A stretch of DNA of 39,338 nucleotides from a virus, in the IMG/VR virus record IMGVR_UViG_3300032240_001396, positions 1 through 39,338 of that record; one strand, written 5' to 3'. The translations under genes were made by a program, and so were the position numbers. Below the pieces are notes generated by a model. The model did no database searches. It saw only the letters and a list, made by a program, of their open reading frames with translations, and was not told where the DNA came from. Below, in pieces: positions 33,500 through 39,338 of this stretch; the stretch's first letter is position 1, and each line of letters starts with the position of its first letter.

Positions 33500-35581
33500 A
33501 TGTCAAATATAAAGACTCATAGTGATTATTGGTTGGACGATTTAAATCAGTTTGACGGGGATGAATCTGGAAAATTAGATTTAGATATGATTCGTTTGGC
33601 CGAAGCACGAAGGGCAATCAGCAATTTTGTAAGAATTTTGACAGGGAAGAATATTCCCGTTTATTTTAATAATAAAGATGCTAATTTAACTGACGGAAAA
33701 TCTGTTTATCTAAGTTCTGATATTATTAACCGGAGTGATTTTGACCCTGCTGTTGGATTAGCTTTACATGAAGGTAGTCATGTTTTATTAACCGATTTCT
33801 CATTACTACTTACATTGTGGGGTAAAACTCCGAAAGATATTTTAGATATAGCATCTTCAAAGAATATTAATTCGTTGACTGTTAAAGATACTGTTCATTT
33901 CATCTGGAATGTTATTGAAGATAGATACATAGATAATTATGTTTTTAAAAATGCACCAGGATACAGGGGGTATTATATCGCATTGTATAATAGATATTTT
34001 AACAGTGATGAAATAACTAAAATGTTACAATCTTCAATGTATCGCAATCCTAGCATTGAAGCATACAGACATCGTATTTGCAATATGATGAATAAAAAAT
34101 CCGACCCTACTGCTTTACCGGAATTAGATAAAATTTTTCAATTAATTGATTTAGCACATATAAGCCGATTAGCAACTACGGAAGACAGAATCAACTTAGC
34201 ATTTGAGGTGTGTAAATTAATATTCAGAAACTTACCAGATGAAGAACCGGAATCTCCACAGCCTGCACCGAATGAAACTAACGATAAAACATCTGAAACT
34301 GGACTAGAAGGGTCAGATACCGATGATGATGACGAAGATGATGAGTCAATTGATTCTAAAATCGGAGGACAAGATGCGAATAATCAAACATTACCTTCGT
34401 TACCAATGCCACCTGAAAACGATAAAGCCATAAACGATAAAGGTGATACATCTGATTTTAATAAAAATGAATTAAAACGTATAATTAAAGATTTACAAAA
34501 ACAAGAAGACTTTGTAATAGGACAACCAGAAAAGAAAAAAGTAACCATTTATCAAAAAATGGTTTTGGATTCAATTGAACAATCTGGAATGGTATTGGAG
34601 CAAGTAGGCGAGGGGTTTTTTGGGAATAAAATTGACTGTATTGTTGTCAGAAATATGACCAAAGAATTGATATTTTCTGATAGATTTCCTATGACTGGAT
34701 ATGTCTTTAATGGTGAAGTAAATCCTTTAATTGAAAAAGCCGTAAATGATGGAGTGTCAATGGGTTCAAAATTGGGAAAGAAATTGATATTTCGAGATGA
34801 AGTAGCCATGTCCAAGCACATGAGACAAAGTGTGGGAAGAATAGATAAGAGGTTGATTGCCGAGTTGGGATATAATAATGAGCGAGTATTTTGTTATACT
34901 ACATCAGAAAAATATAACGACACGTTTATTCATATAACAGTTGACGCAAGTTCTAGTATGTCCTATGGAACAAAATGGGAAGAAACATTGAAAACGGTAG
35001 TAGCAATTTGTAAAGCGGGGTCAATGTTGAATAATATCAGGATTACAGTCAGTTTTAGGACTACAATTGTAACAAACAGTTCCATAACAAACACTACCAC
35101 AATTCCTTATGTAGTGTTTGCTTATGATAGTGCTAAAGATAAATTTTCTAAAGTATCCACATTGTTCAAGTATTTGGTTCCAAATGGGATGACACCGGAA
35201 GGACTTGCGTTTGAAGCGGTTATGAAAGTATGTAAAGAGCAACAATTTAATTGCAATTCGTTTTTTGTTAACTTGAGTGATGGTATGCCATTTTTACAGA
35301 TGAAAGATAAAAAGACCAAGGATAAAGTTGACACTTTTTATGTGGGAGAAAAAGCTGTCAATCACACTAAAACTCAAGTGGCTAAGATTAGAGAACGTAA
35401 TTATGAAATTTTGAGCTATTACATATCAGAGTTTAAAAATGGTGAGGAATTGACACCAATTGAAATTAGTAATAGAACCAATTTTAGAGTAATGTATGGT
35501 CAAAACGCAAAGTTTATTGATATAGATAACGTTAATTGTGTGGCAAAAACGCTCAATGATGTGTTGTTAAAGAAAGAATAA
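33500..35581 (+). CDS. VWA-domain protein with HExxH motif, CobT-like partner (693 aa)
   Basis: N-terminal domain carries HEGSH (90-94) in VGLALHEGSHVLLTDF, which matches the HExxH zinc-protease signature; a downstream acidic pair (NVIEDRYID) may give the third ligand. A strongly acidic linker (DTDDDDEDDES) lies at about 270-285. The C-terminal VWA domain has the full MIDAS set: DASSS (482-486), Thr in PNGMTPEG, and Asp in NLSDGMPF. Immediately downstream of the AAA+ ATPase and certainly cotranscribed. Together they could act as a chaperone, metal chelatase or regulated protease on a host or phage complex. Domain calls strong; function open. Confidence -1.
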   Translation: MSNIKTHSDYWLDDLNQFDGDESGKLDLDMIRLAEARRAISNFVRILTGKNIPVYFNNKDANLTDGKSVYLSSDIINRSDFDPAVGLALHEGSHVLLTDFSLLLTLWGKTPKDILDIASSKNINSLTVKDTVHFIWNVIEDRYIDNYVFKNAPGYRGYYIALYNRYFNSDEITKMLQSSMYRNPSIEAYRHRICNMMNKKSDPTALPELDKIFQLIDLAHISRLATTEDRINLAFEVCKLIFRNLPDEEPESPQPAPNETNDKTSETGLEGSDTDDDDEDDESIDSKIGGQDANNQTLPSLPMPPENDKAINDKGDTSDFNKNELKRIIKDLQKQEDFVIGQPEKKKVTIYQKMVLDSIEQSGMVLEQVGEGFFGNKIDCIVVRNMTKELIFSDRFPMTGYVFNGEVNPLIEKAVNDGVSMGSKLGKKLIFRDEVAMSKHMRQSVGRIDKRLIAELGYNNERVFCYTTSEKYNDTFIHITVDASSSMSYGTKWEETLKTVVAICKAGSMLNNIRITVSFRTTIVTNSSITNTTTIPYVVFAYDSAKDKFSKVSTLFKYLVPNGMTPEGLAFEAVMKVCKEQQFNCNSFFVNLSDGMPFLQMKDKKTKDKVDTFYVGEKAVNHTKTQVAKIRERNYEILSYYISEFKNGEELTPIEISNRTNFRVMYGQNAKFIDIDNVNCVAKTLNDVLLKKE

Positions 35582-35589
35582 AAAATGTC

Positions 35590-35618
35590 TTGACTTGAGA
35601 CACTCCATAATCTATAAT
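35590..35618 (+). promoter_or_regulatory. Sigma70-type promoter before the wHTH-like gene
   Basis: TTGACT (35590-35595), 17-nt spacer, TATAAT (35613-35618). An inverted pair TGTCT (35586-35590) / AGACA (35598-35602) overlaps the -35 and could be an operator. Confidence -1.
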
Positions 35619-35638
35619 AATAGGCGAAAGGTTTAATT

Positions 35639-36022
35639 ATGAATATTAAAAACAAAACTGGAAGAAAAAACAAAACTAACTTAACTATTACATGGCCCTC
35701 ATCTGCATTCTTTACTATTAAGGATTTATTCTCAATCAATCCAAATTTCGTTGAAATCACAATGCGTGTTCGAGTAAAAAATGAAATCGAGCAAGGAAAA
35801 GTGAAAGAAATTGGAGTCCGTCAAAACGGCAAAGGTCGCCCCGAAAACATATACGTCCTCTCACCTGTTACTTCTACAACAATTGATAAAGCAAAAGATG
35901 CAGGCATCAATCTTCATAGTGAATATTTAAACACTAAACTTACTGATATTAAGAGCATTTCACAATCAAATACTCAATCAAATCAAACAGTTTCTACACA
36001 CGCTGCAACCGCAAGCGTTTAA
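35639..36022 (+). CDS. Small basic, winged-helix-like DNA-binding protein (127 aa)
   Basis: Basic N-terminus (MNIKNKTGRKNKTNL), then a compact domain SSAFFTIKDLFSINPNFVEI with a recognition-helix-like MRVRVKNEIEQGKVKEIGVR and a wing KGRPENIYVLSP. This layout fits short phage winged-helix regulators. The C-terminal 45 residues are Ser/Thr/Asn/Gln-rich and probably disordered. It has a perfect-spacing sigma70 promoter and a true ribosome site (GAAAGG), so it is likely strongly and early expressed. Possible autoregulator of the small promoter-linked genes around it. Domain call moderate. Confidence -1.
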   Translation: MNIKNKTGRKNKTNLTITWPSSAFFTIKDLFSINPNFVEITMRVRVKNEIEQGKVKEIGVRQNGKGRPENIYVLSPVTSTTIDKAKDAGINLHSEYLNTKLTDIKSISQSNTQSNQTVSTHAATASV

Positions 36023-36033
36023 TTATTATAATA

Positions 36034-36062
36034 TTGACACAAAACTCCACATGTGATATACT
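36034..36062 (+). promoter_or_regulatory. Sigma70-type promoter nested in a terminator hairpin
   Basis: TTGACA (36034-36039), 17-nt spacer, TATACT (36057-36062). The -10 occupies the hairpin loop of the element at 36041-36079. Confidence -1.
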
Positions 36063-36079
36063 CCATGTGGAGTTTTTTT
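36041..36079 (+). terminator. Rho-independent terminator overlapping the next promoter
   Basis: 13-bp perfect stem AAAACTCCACATG / CATGTGGAGTTTT, 10-nt loop containing TATACT, T-run to 36079. The next gene's ATG follows immediately at 36080. Confidence -1.
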
Positions 36080-36352
36080 ATGAATAAAATTTTAGTTTAC
36101 TTAATCAAGAATAATAAAAAATATGCAGTATTGTTCAACGATAATGATTCATTGTTGAATCTTGATGATTTGCTTAATATTGAAGAAGTTCAATATATTG
36201 ATGATGGTAGAATTTCCACACCTGAAAAAATTGGGGAACGATGGGAAATTAAAAGTGCCGAGGTTAAAAAAATAGATAAAAATCGAAACACTTTAAAAAT
36301 GACCGTTGAAATTGACTGCAAACTTTTACTAAGAAAGACCCCATTGACATGA
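36080..36352 (+). CDS. Hypothetical early-type protein, 90 aa
   Basis: The start at 36080 has GGAG 7 nt upstream and lies just downstream of the expected transcription start (about 36069). An upstream in-frame start at 36053 falls before that start and inside the hairpin, so it is rejected. Sequence MNKILVYLIKNNKKYAVLFN, with a central segment STPEKIGERWEIKSAEVKKI, suggests a small alpha/beta or beta-barrel protein. Overlaps the next gene by 4 nt (ATGA). Function unknown; position suggests an accessory or host-takeover gene. Confidence -1.
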   Translation: MNKILVYLIKNNKKYAVLFNDNDSLLNLDDLLNIEEVQYIDDGRISTPEKIGERWEIKSAEVKKIDKNRNTLKMTVEIDCKLLLRKTPLT

Positions 36353-36675
36353 AACGTATAATTAAGTGGATTTTTTATACCATCTTAATTGTTGGTATGG
36401 TCACATTGAACGCATTTATACCTGAAACAACTGCTGCGTCAGTATTCATATGTGTTTGTTATATTTTGTTCTTGCATCGAAAATTGATTTATCTACATAA
36501 GGAAACCCAATTAAATGTCGAGTTTATAGAAAAACAGCAGAAGGATATAAAACAGCTTGGCGATAATCAAGCGAACTTATTGAAATTTGCAAATGAATTG
36601 AGAATGCGATTAAATAAATTATCGTCTGCTAAAATTAAAGAAAATAAAGCAGTTGATTCCAATCAGGAAAACTGA
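36349..36675 (+). CDS. Small membrane protein with coiled-coil tail (108 aa)
   Basis: Two predicted membrane segments, about 5-24 (IKWIFYTILIVGMVTLNAFI) and 28-46 (TAASVFICVCYILFLHRKL), then a cytoplasmic helix with coiled-coil character (VEFIEKQQKDIKQLGDNQAN). It overlaps the upstream gene by 4 nt and ends 12 nt before the gp62-like gene. An inner-membrane role during infection is likely. Holin or superinfection-exclusion functions are possible but nothing specific is visible; early-type promoter control argues against a lysis protein. Confidence -1.
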   Translation: MKRIIKWIFYTILIVGMVTLNAFIPETTAASVFICVCYILFLHRKLIYLHKETQLNVEFIEKQQKDIKQLGDNQANLLKFANELRMRLNKLSSAKIKENKAVDSNQEN

Positions 36676-36681
36676 TACAAT
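36653..36681 (+). promoter_or_regulatory. Sigma70-type promoter of the gp62-like gene
   Basis: TTGATT (36653-36658), 17-nt spacer, TACAAT (36676-36681). The expected start coincides with the ATG at 36688, i.e. a leaderless mRNA. An ATCAG/CTGAT inverted pair (36662-36676) lies in the spacer. Confidence -1.
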
Positions 36682-36687
36682 TTGATT

Positions 36688-37146
36688 ATGAGTAATCAGA
36701 TGACAGAAAAGCTCAAATCTTTATTTGACCATCTTAATCAAATTAGGATGGATAAATCACCTGATTATTATGATAATTTAACGGATGTAGAGAAAAAGGG
36801 ATTTAATCAATACGTAATCTTAATGGGATTAAGTATGGATAAATCGTGTATTGAAGAAGTTTCTTTATTATCCAAATACCTCAATATTATACCCGATAGA
36901 CAGTTTTACAAGGTATGTTGTGATTTGATTCCGACAACTAAAAAGTTTAGTAAGTGGATAAAAAATACAACGGATAAAGCAAATTCTGAGTTAGTTGAAT
37001 ATATTGCTAAATATTTTGAGGTCGGTATCACAGATGCTAAAAACTATTGCAATCGAATGATTGAAACTGGTAACGAAAATGAAATAGTTTCAATATTGGA
37101 GAAATATGGTTTGACTGAAAAAGAAATTAAAGGATTATTGAAATGA
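36688..37146 (+). CDS. gp62: Sliding-clamp-loader small subunit, gp62-like (152 aa)
   Basis: In T4, gp62 joins four gp44 ATPases to load the gp45 clamp. This protein has the same all-helical plan and the family-like order: KLKSLFDHLNQIRMDKSPDY, then the conserved-looking segment FNQYVILMGLSMDKSCIEEV, FYKVCCDLIPTTKKFSKWIK and ELVEYIAKYFEVGITDAKNY, with a C-terminal EKYGLTEKEIKGLLK. Somewhat shorter than T4 gp62 (187 aa). The genes for gp44 and gp45 are not in the window. It overlaps the kinase gene by 4 nt (ATGA). An in-frame TTG at 36682 is less likely than the ATG. Family call fairly good by pattern, not verified by alignment. Confidence -1.
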   Translation: MSNQMTEKLKSLFDHLNQIRMDKSPDYYDNLTDVEKKGFNQYVILMGLSMDKSCIEEVSLLSKYLNIIPDRQFYKVCCDLIPTTKKFSKWIKNTTDKANSELVEYIAKYFEVGITDAKNYCNRMIETGNENEIVSILEKYGLTEKEIKGLLK

Positions 37147-37817
37147 ACGCCACCAAAGTAATAGGAGTGACTGGATTAGCCAGAACAGGAAAAAATTTGT
37201 TTTGTGACATTGTAACGAAGCAATTAAAAGAGAAGCATAATATGCGAGCAAAAACATATGCTTTGGCATATGAATTGAAGAAAGATTGTGCGGATTTTGT
37301 AAATACTAAATTGGGATTGGATGTTTTTAGTGAGAAAACCGAAGACAAGAATATTTTTCGTGATTTATTGGTGTGGTATGGAGCAACTAAAAGAAAGCAA
37401 ACCCAAGGCAGATACTGGATTGAGTTGTTAGAAAAAAGAATTACAAATGAATTAGAAGTAGAAAACAGCTTGTTGGGCGAACCAGTGGACGTAGTTATTA
37501 TTTCGGATATTCGATTTGCCGAATATGAAAAAGATGAAGTTTTTTGGTTAAAAAATGAATTAAAAGGTAGCTTGGTTCATATTAGTAAATTCACTTACGG
37601 ATTCCCCACGGATGGTAGACATGTAAGGGTTATAAATGATAAAACTAAGAAAATTTTCGTTGACCCACCAAATATATCCGAGGCCACTAATGACCCTAAA
37701 ATCAAAGCATTTGCAGATTATAAGTTGGAATGGGAAGACGTTGGTAAGGTAAATTTAATAAATGATGTTTATTTAAATCAACAAGTGGAGCAAGCATTGA
37801 AAGTTATCTTGAAATAA
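37143..37817 (+). CDS. gp1: Deoxynucleoside monophosphate kinase, T4 gp1-like (224 aa)
   Basis: Phosphorylates dNMPs for phage DNA synthesis. P-loop VTGLARTGKNLF (G11 to N18) with Asn in place of the usual Ser/Thr; T4 gp1 has Asp there, so the change is within family habit. LVWYGATKRKQTQGRYWIEL and VDVVIISDIRFAEYEKDEVF carry the conserved Arg/Asp positions of the lid and Walker B-like region. Translationally coupled to the gp62-like gene by ATGA. Its last 14 nt overlap the end of a convergent minus-strand gene. Good confidence in the kinase family. Confidence -1.
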   Translation: MNATKVIGVTGLARTGKNLFCDIVTKQLKEKHNMRAKTYALAYELKKDCADFVNTKLGLDVFSEKTEDKNIFRDLLVWYGATKRKQTQGRYWIELLEKRITNELEVENSLLGEPVDVVIISDIRFAEYEKDEVFWLKNELKGSLVHISKFTYGFPTDGRHVRVINDKTKKIFVDPPNISEATNDPKIKAFADYKLEWEDVGKVNLINDVYLNQQVEQALKVILK

Positions 37818-38079
37818 CAGCAATAACTTGTCCATTTCGTTTAAATTCCACAACATTGTCTCGAATTGAATTGAAAATTGCATGTTTGTTTGCCATAGCG
37901 ATAGACACTGCAACGGAATAACAATTTTCACATTCCACTTGTTTCAATCCCCTATCGGAAGGTTTACATATGCATATAGCAGCATATTCATTGACACATG
38001 CTGTCAATCTGCCTGCCATAGCACCTAAACCGTTTCCGTTTAGAAAATTGGACATTTCTGTGAAATTGTTTATAATCAT
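37804..38079 (-). CDS. Hypothetical Cys-rich protein, 91 aa, coupled to membrane gene
   Basis: The start at 38077-38079 is chosen because its ATG overlaps the TGA of the upstream minus-strand gene (ATGA); an earlier in-frame ATG at 38122-38124 would overlap further. Contains five Cys in CVNEYAAICIC then VECENC, a plausible metal site, and ends VVEFKRNGQVIAVISR. The 3' end overlaps the dNMP kinase end by 14 nt, so the two transcripts are convergent. Function unknown. The coupling and late motif upstream of its partner support it as real. Confidence -1.
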   Translation of the reverse strand: MIINNFTEMSNFLNGNGLGAMAGRLTACVNEYAAICICKPSDRGLKQVECENCYSVAVSIAMANKHAIFNSIRDNVVEFKRNGQVIAVISR

Positions 38080-38402
38080 ATCATCTTCACTAATAAATAG
38101 TAAATTACTAGCGATAATATGCAAATTATTGGAATTACGCTAATGTTTGATAATATTAATCCAGATATGATAGATAACCAAACATTTAAACAAATTGGAC
38201 AGCATACTAATTTAACGAAAAAATTTGTATGATTAAATAATATGTAATTTTTATATTCCAATGTAACATCGTTCTTTTTGGCTTTTAAATATGCTTTAAT
38301 TTTGAATATGTCAAAAGGGATATATTGAAGATATTCAACAAATGCATCTGTGTTGAACCATATTAGCAAAATCAACGATTGTAAGAATATAAAATTTTCC
38401 AT
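38076..38402 (-). CDS. Small membrane protein with CPxC motif (108 aa)
   Basis: Start at 38400-38402 (MENFIFLQSLILLIWF); an upstream in-frame ATG at 38429 lies before the regulatory motif. N-terminal hydrophobic helix, then a polar middle, then CCPICLNVWLSIISGLIL followed by a second hydrophobic run SVIPIICILSLVIYYLLV. The CPxC.xxW signature at the start of a membrane helix is seen in small bacterial and phage membrane proteins of unknown function. A minus-strand copy of the late motif lies 9 nt upstream. First gene of a two-gene minus-strand unit. Confidence -1.
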   Translation of the reverse strand: MENFIFLQSLILLIWFNTDAFVEYLQYIPFDIFKIKAYLKAKKNDVTLEYKNYILFNHTNFFVKLVCCPICLNVWLSIISGLILSNISVIPIICILSLVIYYLLVKMI

Positions 38403-38411
38403 GTCTCTATA

Positions 38412-38419
38412 ATAAATAT
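38412..38419 (-). promoter_or_regulatory. Putative late-promoter motif ATATTTAT on the minus strand
   Basis: Minus-strand copy 9 nt before the ATG at 38402. The motif follows gene direction here, which supports function. Confidence -1.
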
Positions 38420-38422
38420 ATA

Positions 38423-38462
38423 TTGACACCTATATTTTTATATGGCACAATATTGTTATAAT
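38423..38462 (+). promoter_or_regulatory. Possible promoter of the dehydratase gene
   Basis: TTGACA (38423-38428), 17-nt spacer, weak CACAAT (38446-38451). A perfect TATAAT (38457-38462) lies 9 nt before the ATG but lacks a matched -35. Divergent from the minus-strand pair. Confidence -1.
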
Positions 38463-38471
38463 ACGTAAATT

Positions 38472-39338
38472 ATGAATAGAACTGATATAATTGCTGAATT
38501 CTTAAATAAGATAAGAGAATCTGAGGGGAACATTCCTAAATTCTGCCACAACTTAAATGCGCCTGACAATAAGGTTTACTATTCTGGTGCGTATTTTGAT
38601 GATAATGAATTAATTGCGGCAATTGACACCCTTTTATTTGGAAAATGGTCGTCATCGGGTGAAGTATGCGCTCGCTTTGAAAAGGAATTTAGTAATGCAA
38701 TTAATCAAAAATACTCATTTTTTACAAATAGTGGAAGTTCTGCAAATTTATTGTTAATTGCCGCTTGTAAAGAATATTTTAAATGGCAAGACGGTGATGA
38801 AATTGTAGTATCTACGGTAGGATTTCCAACGACAACATCAGCAATTGTCCAGAACGGACTAAAGCCCCTATTTGTTGATATTGAATGGAACACTTTAAAT
38901 TTCGATTTAGAACAACTTGAGCGCAAAGTTTACGGTGAAATGGTTCAATCCGCACCTAATCATAATGTTCGTGCGATATTTCTTTCCCCAGTATTAGGCA
39001 ACCCTCCTAATATAGATAGATTGATTAAATTTTGTAACGATAATGAAATTGTGTTGTTGTTAGATAATTGTGATAGTTTGGGAAGTAAATGGAAAGGTAA
39101 ATACTTAAATGAATGGGCAGTTGCATCATCTTGCTCATTTTATCCAGCACATGAAATTACTACACTTGAAGGTGGAATGGTTTCATCGAATATAGAAGAA
39201 ATTGTTCAACTCGCCAGAAGTTATGCGACATGGGGTAGAGATTGTTGGTGTGTTGGAACTTGCAACTTGCTCCCAAACGGCTCATGTGGTAAAAGATTCT
39301 CTAATTGGTTAACAGATTTTCCAGATACTATTATTGAC
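38472..39338 (+). CDS. rfbH: E1/RfbH-type 4-keto-6-deoxyhexose 3-dehydratase, partial (runs off the window end)
   Basis: First 289 residues of a DegT/DnrJ/EryC1-fold enzyme. In 3,6-dideoxysugar synthesis, E1 (CDP-4-keto-6-deoxyglucose 3-dehydratase) uses PMP and a [2Fe-2S] cluster to remove the C3 hydroxyl. Diagnostic features: TNSGSSANLLL (85-95) for the cofactor phosphate; DNCDSLGS; FYPAHEITTLEGG, where H227 takes the place of the PLP lysine of aminotransferases, as in E1; and cluster cysteines C200, C258, C260 with the exact C-X57-C-X-C spacing. CGKRF (C272) follows, with C264 in a 4-residue-longer loop. ATG at 38472. The remaining gene and possible sugar neighbours lie outside the window. 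High confidence in the subfamily. Confidence -1.
   Translation, partial: MNRTDIIAEFLNKIRESEGNIPKFCHNLNAPDNKVYYSGAYFDDNELIAAIDTLLFGKWSSSGEVCARFEKEFSNAINQKYSFFTNSGSSANLLLIAACKEYFKWQDGDEIVVSTVGFPTTTSAIVQNGLKPLFVDIEWNTLNFDLEQLERKVYGEMVQSAPNHNVRAIFLSPVLGNPPNIDRLIKFCNDNEIVLLLDNCDSLGSKWKGKYLNEWAVASSCSFYPAHEITTLEGGMVSSNIEEIVQLARSYATWGRDCWCVGTCNLLPNGSCGKRFSNWLTDFPDTIID

Noticed and set aside
1-39338. T4 late box TATAAATA in gene orientation, and tRNA genes
   Set aside because: No convincing TATAAATA upstream of structural genes was seen, and no cloverleaf with a TTCGA-type arm was noticed by eye; a covariance-model scan would be needed to exclude tRNAs formally.

Overview
The window is a continuous stretch of a tailed, contractile-tail phage (T4-like myovirus grade, Caudoviricetes). 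The evidence is a T4-type tail tube (gp19), gp26-like protein, tape measure, gp48/54-, gp53- and hub-like baseplate proteins, together with the T4 replication and recombination set: gp32 ssDNA-binding protein, UvsX, RNase H/5' exonuclease, gp41-type helicase, a gp62-like clamp-loader subunit and a gp1-type dNMP kinase. The DNA is strongly AT-rich, genes are packed with 1-4 nt overlaps, and most start codons have no Shine-Dalgarno sequence. No tRNA, rRNA, integrase or CRISPR array was seen. The host cannot be named. An RfbH-type deoxysugar dehydratase at the right edge would fit a link to surface polysaccharide, but that is inference.

Layout. (1) 1-8300: two adjacent adhesion/tail-fibre proteins built from SASYAL-type repeats, a third virion protein and two small ORFs. 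(2) 8386-12019: small late genes, a HAD phosphatase plus nucleotidyltransferase pair, the tail tube, and a gp26-like protein with a probable translational frameshift into a 72-codon extension. (3) 12044-22391: tape measure and baseplate genes, interrupted by an unusual family A DNA polymerase-like gene. (4) 22529-30707: gp32, uvsX, rnh, helicase and class II (B12-dependent) ribonucleotide reductase. Two minus-strand genes with their own promoters (an endonuclease VII/HNH protein and a widespread uncharacterised family) are inserted between rnh and the helicase. (5) 30792-32472: late-type genes, namely a membrane-anchored PAS protein and two proteins with a shared N-terminal peptide. (6) 32572-37817: a MoxR/CobS-like ATPase plus VWA protein pair, a winged-helix-like regulator, small early-type proteins, a gp62-like protein and a dNMP kinase, each block preceded by a clear TTGACA-N17-TATAAT type promoter. 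(7) 37804-38402: two minus-strand translationally coupled small genes. (8) 38472-end: a partial E1/RfbH-type dehydratase.

Regulation can be read from the DNA. Replication and early-type genes have sigma70-like promoters, several placed so that the mRNA would have almost no leader. Structural and other late genes are instead preceded by a GATATTTAT(A/T) motif 4-28 nt before the ATG, proposed here as the late-promoter element. Strong hairpin terminators separate the blocks, and in two places a promoter -10 box sits in the loop of a terminator hairpin.

Most interesting items: the frameshift before the tape measure; an N-terminal peptide shared by four late proteins that resembles a capsid-targeting and prohead-protease-cleaved leader; the nested promoter/terminator elements; the divergent PolA-like protein; the 5' hairpin of the B12-dependent RNR and its CobS/CobT-like neighbours; and the phage-borne [2Fe-2S] deoxysugar dehydratase.
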